NCBI GenBank assembly: GCA_039640505.1
Contig: CP046865.1
Span: 1,351,001-1,415,000, forward strand
DNA from: Rhodobacteraceae bacterium Araon29
GTDB taxonomy: Bacteria > Pseudomonadota > Alphaproteobacteria > Rhodobacterales > Rhodobacteraceae
Reading direction: 5' to 3'
Length of the DNA stretch: 64,000 nucleotides
Position numbers and translations under genes: made by a program. A model generated the notes under the pieces. The model did no database searches and had not been told where the DNA came from. It saw only the letters and a list, made by a program, of their open reading frames with translations. Below, piece by piece: positions 46,223 through 55,683 of the stretch (position 1 is its first letter; each line of letters starts with the position of its first letter).

Positions 46223-46845
46223 CCTCGCAAGGCCTGTTCATCAGTTTCGAGGGCATTGACGGTTCGGGAAAATCGACTCAGACAAAAAGGTTGGCCAAAC
46301 GACTGCAAAATGATGGGCATGAAGTTGTGTTAACCCGCGAGCCTGGCGGTTCTGTAGGAGCAGAAGAAATCCGAGCTTTGGTCCTACAAGGTGATCCTGA
46401 TAGGTGGTCTGCTGAAACTGAGATATTGCTCTTTACGGCAGCTCGGCGAGATCATTTAGAGTGTAATATTCTCCCGGCACTTTCAGCAGGAAAGATTGTC
46501 ATCTGTGACCGTTTTGCCGACTCAACTCGGATGTATCAAGGACTGAGCAGGGGTGATCTGAGGGAGCTTGTCGATCGCCTGCATGCGCTTATGATTCCAC
46601 GTAATCCGGACATAACTCTGTTGATTGACATGGATCCTGAAATAGGATTGGCGCGAGCCAAAGCCAGAAAAACTAAAGAAGAGCGATTTGAGGATTTTGG
46701 TCTTCAACTTCAGCAAACCATGCGAATGGGTTTTCTGGCACTGGCAGAAGAATATTCTGACCGTTTTAGAGTTATAGACGGGCATGGAAGTGCAGACAAT
46801 GTTGCGGCAGACATTTATGCACAAATAGCGGCATTGACCAGATGA
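46219..46845 (+). CDS. tmk: Thymidylate kinase
   Basis: Phosphorylates dTMP to dTDP, 208 residues. The P-loop GIDGSGKST is at 12-20, the DR(E/Y)-type motif is TREPGGS, and the LID-side motif is CDRFADSTRMYQG. The TTG start lies inside the dacC stop. It overlaps holB by 4 bases (ATGA). Part of a tight operon from the SPOR lipoprotein to the MBL hydrolase. Confidence 0.97.
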   Translation: MTSQGLFISFEGIDGSGKSTQTKRLAKRLQNDGHEVVLTREPGGSVGAEEIRALVLQGDPDRWSAETEILLFTAARRDHLECNILPALSAGKIVICDRFADSTRMYQGLSRGDLRELVDRLHALMIPRNPDITLLIDMDPEIGLARAKARKTKEERFEDFGLQLQQTMRMGFLALAEEYSDRFRVIDGHGSADNVAADIYAQIAALTR

Positions 46846-47987
46846 GCAATCCAGAAACCGTTTTGCCGTCGGATCAAGTAGAGGGCGCGCCGCATCCTCG
46901 GGAAACCCAAAAACTGGTTGGACAAGAACGTGCCGAACAGCAGTTTCTTGAGGTTTTTGGAACAGGCCGCTTGCACCACAGTTGGATGATCAGCGGGCCG
47001 CGTGGAATTGGCAAAGCAACTTTGGCTTGGACACTGGCCAGATTTCTTCTGGCAACCCCGGATCCGAATCAAGGAGGCGGTCTATTTGGAAATACACATG
47101 TCAGCCCAAGGACACTTGATATTGCTCAGGATCATCCTGTGGCGCGCCGTGTGATAGCTGGTGCAGAGCCAGGGATATTTGCCCTGCACCGCAGTTATGA
47201 TGAAAAGCGCAAACGGCATAAACAAGTGATCACAGTGGATGAGGTTCGTAAACTTAAATCCTTTTTTAGCCTGACCGCCACGGATGGGGGGCGCCGGATT
47301 GCTATTGTTGATTCTGCCGACGAGTTGAACACCAATGCCGCAAACGCGCTGTTAAAAATTCTGGAGGAGCCTCCAGAAAATGCATTACTTTTGCTGATAA
47401 GTCATCAGCCCTCTCGGCTGTTGCCAACAGTAAGATCAAGATGCCGCGAACTGCGTTTGGCGCAACTGTCCCCAGACAGCGTGGCCCGAGCGGTGCAGCA
47501 GGCTGGTATTGAGATTCCCAAGCAGCAACAACAGGCTCTCGCATCACTAGCTTCGGGTTCGACGGGTGAAGCGATACGGCTTCTTCAGCTTGGTGGTCTT
47601 GATGTTTATCAATCACTCATTGACGTTATCACTAGTCTTCCAAAACTTGATCAAGACCGTGCCATGGTGATTTCTGATCAATATGCAGGAAAAGGAAATT
47701 CGGAAGAATATGAACTTTTTTTAAGCCTATGTGAGCTGATGCTGGTGCGGTTATCTCGCTTTGGTGCCCTGCATAAAGAAGCGCAAGCAGAGGCAGCAAA
47801 GGGTGAGCTGGAAGTGTTTTCTAAGCTCTGTCCGACGCCGCTTGCCGCCAAGCGCTGGGCGCAAGTGGCCCAAATAATTTCAGAAAGATTAAGACATGGA
47901 CGTTCAGTGAATATTGACCCCGCGGCTTTGATCCTAGATATGTTCTTCAAAATAGAAGAATGCGCGTTACGCCTACACGCTTGCTAA
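46842..47987 (+). CDS. holB: DNA polymerase III subunit delta'
   Basis: Clamp-loader subunit, 381 residues. The P-loop is GPRGIGKAT at 52-60. NAANALLKILEEPPENALLL and PSRLLPTVRSRCRELRL are the RFC-type sensor and SRC motifs. The C-terminal collar domain follows. It starts in the tmk stop, and the tatD gene begins 12 bases after its stop. Confidence 0.95.
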   Translation: MSNPETVLPSDQVEGAPHPRETQKLVGQERAEQQFLEVFGTGRLHHSWMISGPRGIGKATLAWTLARFLLATPDPNQGGGLFGNTHVSPRTLDIAQDHPVARRVIAGAEPGIFALHRSYDEKRKRHKQVITVDEVRKLKSFFSLTATDGGRRIAIVDSADELNTNAANALLKILEEPPENALLLLISHQPSRLLPTVRSRCRELRLAQLSPDSVARAVQQAGIEIPKQQQQALASLASGSTGEAIRLLQLGGLDVYQSLIDVITSLPKLDQDRAMVISDQYAGKGNSEEYELFLSLCELMLVRLSRFGALHKEAQAEAAKGELEVFSKLCPTPLAAKRWAQVAQIISERLRHGRSVNIDPAALILDMFFKIEECALRLHAC

Positions 47988-47998
47988 AAGGCCCCTGT

Positions 47999-48805
47999 AT
48001 GACTTCCCCTGCTCTAATAACCGACAGCCACTGTCATTTAGATTTTTCTGAATTTGATCAAGAACTTGAGGTTTTGATTGAACGTGCGAAAGGGGCTGGT
48101 GTGCACCGAATGGTGACGATATGCACGCGTCTGGGTAACGAACCGGACGTTCGGGCTATTGCCGAGCGCTTTTCTGAAGTGTTTTACGGTGCTGGTATTC
48201 ACCCAATGAGTGTATCAGAGGAACCGCTTGCCACTGTTGAGCAATTACTCGCGATTGCTGCGCATCCTAAATGCGTTGGGATTGGCGAAACTGGTCTCGA
48301 TTATCATTACACAGCAGACAGTGCCAAAATTCAAAAAACCTCGCTTCGGATCCATATTGAGGCTGCTCAAAGATCTGGTTTGCCATTGATTATTCATTCG
48401 CGTGCCGCAGATAGTGACATGGCAGATATCCTAATCACGGAGTATAGAAATGCCCCATTTTCTTGTGTTATGCATTGTTTCTCGTCGGGCGCTAGTTTGG
48501 CCCAAACAGCTTTGGACTTAGGGTTTTATTTATCGATGTCGGGCATTGTTGCTTTTCCTAAAAGCCAAGATTTAAGGGATATTTTTGCTGCTGCGCCCAT
48601 TGATCGTATCTTGGTTGAAACTGATAGCCCTTATTTAGCTCCACCACCGCATCGGGGCAAGCGTAACGAGCCGGCCTATTCAGCGCTAACAGCTCAGAAA
48701 GGGGCTGAGATTTTTGGTCTTGAGTATCTAGACTTCGCCGCTCAGTTGGAACAAAATTTTGAACGCCTGTTTTTCAAAACCTGCGCAAAAACGTTGGTGG
48801 TTTGA
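47999..48805 (+). CDS. tatD: TatD family metal-dependent hydrolase
   Basis: A 268-residue TatD-type nuclease of the amidohydrolase superfamily, from the ATG at 47999; an upstream start overlapping holB is less likely. Metal ligands: H11 and H13 (SHCHLDF), Glu in GIGETGLDYHY, His in IIHSRA and VMHCFS, and Asp in VETDSPYLAP. Family members are 3'-5' exonucleases acting in DNA repair or turnover. Its stop overlaps the next start by one base. Confidence 0.93.
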   Translation: MTSPALITDSHCHLDFSEFDQELEVLIERAKGAGVHRMVTICTRLGNEPDVRAIAERFSEVFYGAGIHPMSVSEEPLATVEQLLAIAAHPKCVGIGETGLDYHYTADSAKIQKTSLRIHIEAAQRSGLPLIIHSRAADSDMADILITEYRNAPFSCVMHCFSSGASLAQTALDLGFYLSMSGIVAFPKSQDLRDIFAAAPIDRILVETDSPYLAPPPHRGKRNEPAYSALTAQKGAEIFGLEYLDFAAQLEQNFERLFFKTCAKTLVV

Positions 48806-49602
48806 TGGTACAGCTTCGATTTACAATATTGGGGTGTGGCTCTTCAGGCGGGGTTCCCCGCCTTGGCGGTCAGTGGGGAGAATGCAATCCTCAAAATCCC
48901 AAAAATTTCCGTCGTCGCTGTTCTTTATTAATAGAACGTGAAAACTTAGATGGTATTACTCGCGTCTTAATTGATACATCGCCTGATATGCGCGCGCAGT
49001 TGCTTGATGCAGGGGTTGGGCAACTGGACGCAGTTGTTTACACCCATTCGCATGCAGATCACGTGCACGGTCTTGATGATTTACGAATGATTGTTTTCAA
49101 TATGAGGCGGAGGCTACCTGTTTGGGCAGATCAGGTCACCTGTAGCAATTTAATGGCGCGTTTTGAGTATGCCTTTGTGCAGCCTGAAGGTTCGCCCTAT
49201 CCTCCAATATTAGAGCTCAATAGAATTTCTAATAAGATTAACGTGGTTGGGGCAGGAGGGTCCATCACGCTTGCTCCGTTCGAAGTTGAGCATGGTGCCA
49301 TAAAAGCTCTGGGTTTTCGTGTAGGTCCAGTTGCCTATTTGCCTGATGTTTCGGCAATGACTGAAGAGTCTTGGCAGGCTGTGAAAGGCTCTGATTGTTG
49401 GATTTTGGACGCTTTGCGTCGTACTCCGCACCCGAGTCACACGCATCTTAGTCAGAGCTTGGAGTGGATAGAACAGGCCGGGGTAAAGTCGGCGGTACTT
49501 ACAAATATGCACATAGATCTTGACTATGATACTCTATGCAATGAATTGCCTGAGCATATTCAGCCGGCATATGATGGCAGGACCTTGCATTTTGACACTT
49601 AG
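48805..49602 (+). CDS. MBL-fold metallo-hydrolase (PhnP-like)
   Basis: A 265-residue metallo-beta-lactamase-fold enzyme. The metal motif THSHADHVHG gives H81, H83, D85 and H86. An N-terminal LGCGSSGGVPRLGGQWG loop is characteristic of the PhnP-like phosphodiesterase group. Later ligands are in the EHGAIKALGFRVGP and HTHLSQSLEW segments. No phosphonate genes are near, and this gene usually closes the dacC-tmk-holB-tatD operon, so the substrate is probably a cyclic phosphodiester of housekeeping origin. The ATG at 48805 is preferred over the TTG at 48802. Confidence 0.88.
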   Translation: MVQLRFTILGCGSSGGVPRLGGQWGECNPQNPKNFRRRCSLLIERENLDGITRVLIDTSPDMRAQLLDAGVGQLDAVVYTHSHADHVHGLDDLRMIVFNMRRRLPVWADQVTCSNLMARFEYAFVQPEGSPYPPILELNRISNKINVVGAGGSITLAPFEVEHGAIKALGFRVGPVAYLPDVSAMTEESWQAVKGSDCWILDALRRTPHPSHTHLSQSLEWIEQAGVKSAVLTNMHIDLDYDTLCNELPEHIQPAYDGRTLHFDT

Positions 49603-49620
49603 CTAAGATCGGTATTAAGT

Positions 49621-50550
49621 ATGCAAGCATTATTGGATGTCATTGTACCGGTTTTTGTGGTCATTGGGTTTGGTTATCTTGCTGTTTGGCGAGGATTTTT
49701 TTCCAACAGCGATGTTGAGGGACTTATGAAATTCACGCAAAATTTCGCAATCCCCTGTCTTTTGTTTAATGCCATCGCAGAGATCGACTTGCAAAGCACC
49801 TTTCAAGTGGATTTGCTCGCGGCGTTTTATAGTGGAGCAACGATTAGCTTTTTCGCAGGTATTTTAGGTGCGCGTTTTCTGTTTGCGCGCGATTGGGAGG
49901 ACTGCGTAGCAATCGGGTTTTGCTGTTTATTTTCCAACTCGCTTTTGTTGGGGTTGGCGATTACCGAACGGGCTTACGGACCCGAAGTATTAGCGAAAAA
50001 TTTTGTTATTGTCGCGTTACATGCTCCGTTCTGCTATGGACTAGGCATTTTTGCGATGGAGATCGCACGTAATAGAAGTCAGCCACTAGGTATCATATTG
50101 AAAAACGTGGCAATTGCCATGTTTAAGAATGCGTTAGTGCTTGGCATTATTGCTGGATTTGTGCTCAATTTTTATAATTTAAGTTTGCCTAAACCTATAA
50201 ATGACGCTCTCGATATGATTGTCATGGTGGCTCTTCCGACAGCACTTTTTGGTATGGGCGGCGTTCTTTATCACTATCGACCGGCAGGTGATATTGGTCC
50301 GATCATCATGGTCGGCATCATTTCATTATTGATGCACCCTTTATTAGTTTGGATCTTCGGGCGTGCTGTGGTGCTGGATCAAAATGCCTTTCGCTCTGCT
50401 GTGGTAACAAGCGCCATGGCACCGGGCATAAATGGCTTTGTTTTTGCCAATATGTATGGACGCGGCCGCCGGGTAGCTGCTTCTGCTGTCCTAATCTGCA
50501 CTGCTGCTTCAATTTTAACCGTTTGGGGGTGGATTACGCTGTTAAGATAG
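49621..50550 (+). CDS. AEC family transporter
   Basis: A 309-residue inner-membrane protein with about ten helices in two repeats, typical of the auxin efflux carrier (AEC) family (opening ALLDVIVPVFVVIGFGYLAV; central LPTALFGMGGVLYHYR). Members export or import organic acids such as malate. The substrate here is unknown. It is 18 bases downstream of the MBL gene and could be the last gene of the same transcript. Confidence 0.9.
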   Translation: MQALLDVIVPVFVVIGFGYLAVWRGFFSNSDVEGLMKFTQNFAIPCLLFNAIAEIDLQSTFQVDLLAAFYSGATISFFAGILGARFLFARDWEDCVAIGFCCLFSNSLLLGLAITERAYGPEVLAKNFVIVALHAPFCYGLGIFAMEIARNRSQPLGIILKNVAIAMFKNALVLGIIAGFVLNFYNLSLPKPINDALDMIVMVALPTALFGMGGVLYHYRPAGDIGPIIMVGIISLLMHPLLVWIFGRAVVLDQNAFRSAVVTSAMAPGINGFVFANMYGRGRRVAASAVLICTAASILTVWGWITLLR

Positions 50551-50640
50551 GCTGTTTCACAGACGGTGTGGGATAAAGGTCAGGCTCTACTATTGCCGTT
50601 TTGATTGACAAGCTAGGTGGGTCTAAGGTACCGGACATGT

Positions 50641-51051
50641 ATGGCACCTGTGCATATCGACTCGAATTATTATGTTTCGCCGCAAATTTCGGTAGATGAT
50701 GTTAATCTGCTTGCCAAGGCCGGATTTGTTAAAATTATTTGCAACCGTCCCGATGGCGAAGTTTCACAAGATTTAAAGGCCGAAGTAATTGGTGCTGCTG
50801 CCAGAGCAGCCGGTCTTACTTTTGATGTATTGCCTTTGACCCATCAAACAATGCATGCGAAAAACATCAAAGCCCAGCTTGACCTTGTATCAGATGTAAA
50901 AGGAGCAGTGTTGGCTTATTGCGCGACCGGAACACGCTGTACCGTTGTTTGGGCCTTATCGCAGTCTGGGCGCCGTGGTGCTGATGAAATTCTAAAGATT
51001 ACCAAACAGGCTGGTTATAATTTAGAAGGCCTTCGGCCGCACTTAGTATAA
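50641..51051 (+). CDS. TIGR01244 family phosphatase/sulfur-transferase-like protein
   Basis: A 136-residue protein of the BLH/TIGR01244 family (dual-specificity-phosphatase-like fold). The start is the ATG at 50641. It opens with YYVSPQISVDDVNLLAKAGF and VKIICNRPDGE, and the active-site-like loop is YCATGTRCTVVWAL (Cys-x4-Arg). Related domains accompany sulfide-oxidising persulfide dioxygenases; no such gene is near. The catalytic role is uncertain. Confidence 0.85.
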   Translation: MAPVHIDSNYYVSPQISVDDVNLLAKAGFVKIICNRPDGEVSQDLKAEVIGAAARAAGLTFDVLPLTHQTMHAKNIKAQLDLVSDVKGAVLAYCATGTRCTVVWALSQSGRRGADEILKITKQAGYNLEGLRPHLV

Positions 51052-51063
51052 AACTATCTGCCG

Positions 51064-52182
51064 CTAATCATAAGCAATTTCTACATTGGGTGTTTCTGCC
51101 CTTTCAATATGTTCATCACCTAAGAGTGCATCGGTTTTTGGAAGGTCGCTTTTGCAACTGTTATTTGGTATTTTGGATTCAAGCATGTTGGTTTCTCCTT
51201 TATGGTTATTAACGGACTTTAGGTCTGAATTAGGCTTGGCCAAATTAAGATTTGTCGATGCATCAGTGATATCTACCTGAACAGCTCGGAATTGCCCAAG
51301 CCTTCCCAATTTTGCAGAAATAAACTCTGAACTATGAGTTGCCTTCAAGTGAATATTTTCCAACGCTGTATCTGGTAAAAATAAATGTTTGCCAACTTTT
51401 AGTTGCGATAGCTCTGACCAAGCAAAACGAAAACAATGAAGTTCGGCATTGAGCTGTGTGGGCAGAGAAAGAAATACTTGCTGGCTAGCATCTCTTTTTT
51501 GTGTAGCAACTGCCGCTCTGTCAAAATGATTTTGCTCTATTGTAGGAAATGCAATTAAAATTTTAGCTGGATTGCGGCTGTCTCCCATGGCCAAGTCCAT
51601 ATGATAGGTAATGAATTGCTCCGATTGCATGGCAAGAGAAACCCGATGCGCATCTGTGAACATTTGTGAAAAGCGATATTGAGTTGGCTGACCAAGGCCA
51701 AAATCGGTTTGGCCAATATCTTGTAATTTTTGCATGGTCTGTTCAATCAAAGGCGCTATCAGGGCAGCATCGGTTAAGGTGGCTGTTCTGCTTTGGCTAA
51801 GTTCAGGTAAGATGCAGCCCAGAGTTTGAAACGTAACTAAGTTGCTGAGCGCTGCCCGATCTAATGCGACAAAGCCCGAATCTTTGGCTGAGCTTTCAAG
51901 CAATCCAAGCATCAAAAATGGCTCGGTTATTTTTGCAATTCTAGATACTGGTTCATAGCAGATACGATGGTCTGAAATCTGTAACTTCAAACCAAATAAT
52001 TGCAACGCGGATTGCGACAGTGCTTTGTGCAGGCTTTTTTCAAACACCTTATCAGCGGGGGATACTTGTGGCTGAGAAGGTGAAATTTTTTGCCGAAGAA
52101 CTGCTAAAGTGTTTTCTGATCCCATTTCTGACATTTTTTTGTCTAAGTAAGGTGCGCCCACTATGCATACGAAATCTTTCAT
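51064..52182 (-). CDS. FliM/FliN-like protein with C-terminal SpoA domain
   Basis: A 372-residue protein. Residues about 255-315 (LSQLKVGKHLFLPDTALENI, then AKLGRLGQFRAVQVD) fit the SpoA/FliN fold of flagellar switch and type III secretion C-ring proteins. The first 240 residues have the loose pattern of a FliM-like middle domain. The last 55 residues are polar and low in order. It stands alone among metabolic genes, convergent with the TIGR01244 gene. The assignment is by pattern and could be wrong; a dedicated C-ring subunit or a decayed switch protein are both possible. Confidence 0.55.
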   Translation of the reverse strand: MKDFVCIVGAPYLDKKMSEMGSENTLAVLRQKISPSQPQVSPADKVFEKSLHKALSQSALQLFGLKLQISDHRICYEPVSRIAKITEPFLMLGLLESSAKDSGFVALDRAALSNLVTFQTLGCILPELSQSRTATLTDAALIAPLIEQTMQKLQDIGQTDFGLGQPTQYRFSQMFTDAHRVSLAMQSEQFITYHMDLAMGDSRNPAKILIAFPTIEQNHFDRAAVATQKRDASQQVFLSLPTQLNAELHCFRFAWSELSQLKVGKHLFLPDTALENIHLKATHSSEFISAKLGRLGQFRAVQVDITDASTNLNLAKPNSDLKSVNNHKGETNMLESKIPNNSCKSDLPKTDALLGDEHIERAETPNVEIAYD

Positions 52183-52465
52183 TTTAGTTTATTTTTCATG
52201 ACGATCACTTTTTCATGAGCTTCTAAAATCTGACGGGGCAATCGCTGAAAAAATGCCAAAAAGGCTGTTTACTTGTTACGTTGAAGGATAGCTCTATAAA
52301 AAAAGCGCCCTCCTAGGAACCTTGCGCGAGGAAGTGCTGGACAATGTTGTTCTAGGCGTCGACTATATTGCTATCTTTGATAAGATCACAAACACTAAGA
52401 TTTTCCGGTTCTAGCAGTGCCAAGGGAAGGCTTTCCTTACTGACCGACAAAGGGGCGATAAAAAA

Positions 52466-54409
52466 ATGACTATAAAAAACTTTCCTCCAAGTAGCGAATT
52501 TGCCGCAAATGCGCATGTAGACTCGGATCGTTATGACGCGATGTATGCCGCCTCTAGAGCCGATCCAGAGGCCTTCTGGGCAGAACATGGTAAACGCATT
52601 GATTGGATGAAACCATTTAGCAAAGTTAAGAACGTCTCTTACGCCCATCCCAATATTTCGATTAAATGGTTCGAAGATGGAACTTTGAATGTTTCATCCA
52701 ATTGTATTGACCGGCATTTGGCTGCACGGCGCCGCCAAACTGCAATTATCTGGGAAGGCGACAATCCTGAGGAAAGCAAGCACATCTCATATGGTGAACT
52801 GCATGAGCAAGTCTGCAAGCTAGCCAATGTTTACAAATCACTGGGCGTCGAGAAGGGTGATCGAGTTGTTCTCTACATGCCAATGATCCCTGAAGCAGCC
52901 TATGCCATGCTTGCCTGCAATCGGATTGGAGCGGTACATTCTATTGTCTTTGCAGGTTTTTCGCCAGAGGCTCTGGCCAGCCGTGTTGATGATTGTGGCG
53001 CGGCCTTGCTTGTGACGGCAGATGAAGCTCCGCGGGGAGGCAAAAACACCCCGCTTAAAGCGAATGTCGACAAAGCCCTTGAGATATGCGGCGATGTGCA
53101 GGTTTTAATGGTTGAACGAACCGGTGGTGCAGTTCGAATGGTTTCAAACCGAGACCATTCCTACAAAAATCTTATGAGCAAAGCTTCCTCTGAATGTATA
53201 CCTGAGGAAATGAGCGCCGAAGATCCTCTCTTTATCCTTTATACATCAGGGTCTACGGGCAAGCCAAAGGGTGTGTTACATACTTCGGGCGGCTACCTCG
53301 TTTGGGCAGCGATGACTCATGAGTTGGTATTCGATTATCATGAAGGTGATATTTATTGGTGTACAGCTGATGTTGGTTGGGTCACTGGGCATAGTTACAT
53401 TGTCTATGGACCACTGGCGAATGGTGCGACCACCTTGATGTTCGAGGGCGTGCCAACTTATCCCGATGCCAGCCGATTTTGGCAGGTGTGTGACAAACAT
53501 CAGGTTAATCAATTTTATACAGCGCCGACTGCCATTCGTGCTTTGATGGGCTTGGGCAATACTTTTGTTGAAAAATGTAGCCTCAGCAGCCTTAAAGTAT
53601 TGGGGACGGTTGGTGAGCCGATAAATCCTGAAGCTTGGAATTGGTATAATGAGGTTGTCGGAAAGGGACGGAGTCCAATTGTAGACACATGGTGGCAAAC
53701 CGAAACAGGCGGCCATATGATTACCCCGCTTCCTGGTGCAACTGCTACCAAACCGGGGTCGGCAACGCGGCCATTTTTTGGAATTGAACCGGTTATACTA
53801 GACCCAACCACTGGAGCAGAGGTGAACAGTACCGAAGCCGAAGGTGTGCTTTGTATTAAGGACAGTTGGCCGGGACAAATGCGGACGGTTTATGGGGATC
53901 ATGACCGTTTTGTGCAAACCTATTTCAGTGATTACAAAGGGTATTATTTTACTGGAGATGGATGCCGCCGAGATGCGGATGGGTATTATTGGATCACTGG
54001 CCGTGTAGATGACGTTCTGAATGTCTCAGGCCACCGGATGGGTACTGCAGAGGTGGAAAGCGCATTGGTTGCCCATGAAAAAGTTTCCGAGGCAGCGGTG
54101 GTTGGCTATCCGCATGATATAAAAGGGCAGGGGATTTATTGCTATGTGACTTTGATGTCCGGTGAAGCCCCAAGCGACGAGTTGCGAACTGAATTGCGCA
54201 ATTGGGTCCGTAAAGAGATTGGCCCGATTGCATCGCCCGACCTTATCCAATGGGCACCAGGTTTGCCGAAAACCCGTTCTGGTAAAATTATGCGTCGTAT
54301 CCTCCGAAAAATTGCTGAGGATGATTTCGGTAGCCTTGGGGACACCTCAACATTGGCTGATCCTGCAGTAGTAGATGATCTGATTAAAAATCGGATGAAC
54401 CGCGGTTAA
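52466..54409 (+). CDS. acs: Acetyl-CoA synthetase
   Basis: Converts acetate, ATP and CoA to acetyl-CoA; 647 residues, the usual length. The adenylation signature [11 protein letters not shown] is near residue 260, and WWQTETGG is the conserved acetate-pocket region. The regulatory lysine that is acetylated in this family lies in TRSGKIMRR near 607. An AAAGGGGCG ribosome site precedes the ATG. Two hairpins follow the stop. The 283-base upstream gap shared with the reverse FliM-like gene contains no other gene. Confidence 0.97.
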   Translation: MTIKNFPPSSEFAANAHVDSDRYDAMYAASRADPEAFWAEHGKRIDWMKPFSKVKNVSYAHPNISIKWFEDGTLNVSSNCIDRHLAARRRQTAIIWEGDNPEESKHISYGELHEQVCKLANVYKSLGVEKGDRVVLYMPMIPEAAYAMLACNRIGAVHSIVFAGFSPEALASRVDDCGAALLVTADEAPRGGKNTPLKANVDKALEICGDVQVLMVERTGGAVRMVSNRDHSYKNLMSKASSECIPEEMSAEDPLFILYTSGSTGKPKGVLHTSGGYLVWAAMTHELVFDYHEGDIYWCTADVGWVTGHSYIVYGPLANGATTLMFEGVPTYPDASRFWQVCDKHQVNQFYTAPTAIRALMGLGNTFVEKCSLSSLKVLGTVGEPINPEAWNWYNEVVGKGRSPIVDTWWQTETGGHMITPLPGATATKPGSATRPFFGIEPVILDPTTGAEVNSTEAEGVLCIKDSWPGQMRTVYGDHDRFVQTYFSDYKGYYFTGDGCRRDADGYYWITGRVDDVLNVSGHRMGTAEVESALVAHEKVSEAAVVGYPHDIKGQGIYCYVTLMSGEAPSDELRTELRNWVRKEIGPIASPDLIQWAPGLPKTRSGKIMRRILRKIAEDDFGSLGDTSTLADPAVVDDLIKNRMNRG

Positions 54410-54435
54410 GGTGAATAATTAAAATTAACATGGCC

Positions 54436-54499
54436 ATTTCCCAGGGACGGGAAATTTACTTGCAATCAACAAAATGCCCAAGCCTAACTAGGGCTTTTT
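54436..54499 (+). terminator. Hairpins and T-run after acs
   Basis: ATTTCCC/GGGAAAT (54436-54455, 7-bp stem, 6-base loop) is followed by a second stem at about 54476-54496 (GCCC/GGGC or AAGCC/GGCTT) ending in TTTTT. Together they form a likely acs terminator. Confidence 0.55.
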
Positions 54500-54585
54500 A
54501 AACTGTTAGTTACTGATCACAAAATTAGTGACCCAAAAAATAGAAATATATTTTCTGACAGTCTGAGATGGATTAACGAGTAGAA

Positions 54586-55413
54586 TTACTTCTTAGGAAG
54601 GTCAATGAAGTTAGCTTTGCGTTTTTCTTTCTGAGCTATCATCGCTTCTTGCACTTCTTCAATCTTAAAGTGCCCTGCATTCCATAAGGCTACATAATCG
54701 AGCGTATCCAAGGTGGAATGATCGCGCGAAAAGTTGATCATTTTCTTGCAACCATGTACTGCCATAGGCGCTTTACTTGCAATTTCGTTCGCGGTTGAGA
54801 ACACTTTGTTTAACATTTGATCATGCGTGTCAAAAACTTCGTTTACTAATCCAAAGCCCTTTGCATCCTCTGCACTGATCTGCTTTCCAGTGTACGCCAT
54901 TTCTTTGACAAAACCCTCTGGGATTAATTTGGCTAATCTTGGAAACGTTCCAACATCTGCTGTCAGCGCTAAATTAGTTTCAAAAAGTGTGAAAAATGCA
55001 TCCTTGGTGCAATATCGAAGATCGCAAGCTGTAATGAGATCAAGGCCACCGCCTATACAGCCGCCTTGGATAGCTGCGATGATAGGCAGCCTGCAAGCCT
55101 CTAAGACAGAAAAGGTTATTTGAAGCCGTTTAACTTCATTATAGAAAATTGATTGAGCCTGAATATTGCGCTCATATTCTGTGAGAGCATCAGAATTTGT
55201 TAAGCCATAAAAAAGAGAAATATCTATTCCAGACGTGAAGTGTGGTCCAGTTGAAGAAATAACTATGACCCGTGCTTTAGCGTTGTTGTCAATATCGCTG
55301 ATGAGTTCTGGGAGCTCATCCCAAAACTCCTTAATCATAGAATTGCGTTTTTCAGGTCTTTTCATGACAACATGGGCCACCTGATCCTTTACTATTAAGT
55401 CGAAACATTTCAT
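54586..55413 (-). CDS. Crotonase, delta3,5-delta2,4-dienoyl-CoA isomerase type
   Basis: A 275-residue enoyl-CoA hydratase/isomerase superfamily protein. The oxyanion-hole region IQGGCIGGGLD is intact. Acidic residues D125, E145 and D153 have the same spacing (20 and 8) as the catalytic D176/E196/D204 of rat dienoyl-CoA isomerase (ECH1), and LTADVGTFPRLAKLIPEG matches that family's ADVGTLQRLPK. It therefore probably shifts double bonds of unsaturated acyl-CoAs for beta-oxidation. No other fatty-acid gene is adjacent. Confidence 0.85.
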   Translation of the reverse strand: MKCFDLIVKDQVAHVVMKRPEKRNSMIKEFWDELPELISDIDNNAKARVIVISSTGPHFTSGIDISLFYGLTNSDALTEYERNIQAQSIFYNEVKRLQITFSVLEACRLPIIAAIQGGCIGGGLDLITACDLRYCTKDAFFTLFETNLALTADVGTFPRLAKLIPEGFVKEMAYTGKQISAEDAKGFGLVNEVFDTHDQMLNKVFSTANEIASKAPMAVHGCKKMINFSRDHSTLDTLDYVALWNAGHFKIEEVQEAMIAQKEKRKANFIDLPKK

Positions 55414-55683
55414 AATTTTGCTCTATCTTTTTTCTCTTAGGCTTTTGGGTTCGATTATCATTATCTGATGCTCAGTAGGATACAATAATCATTCAAATGT
55501 TTGTTTTCATTCCCTAGCGTAATTTAATTGAATTCCAGACCTTACAACTGGACCGATTCTAACCTTTGGTAGTCGGTCATAAAATTCTATTTTTACTATG
55601 CTTTTTGATAAGGGGTTTTAAAGGTCATATAACCTGTGCAAAGTGGGTTTGTATATGAGCTTGGCTTTGATGGGAGAACCAAA

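Noticed and set aside
52298..52327. Reverse-strand terminator-like hairpin before acs
   Set aside because: Only the outer GCGC/GCGC pairs are continuous; the interior does not pair well, and no reverse-strand gene ends there.
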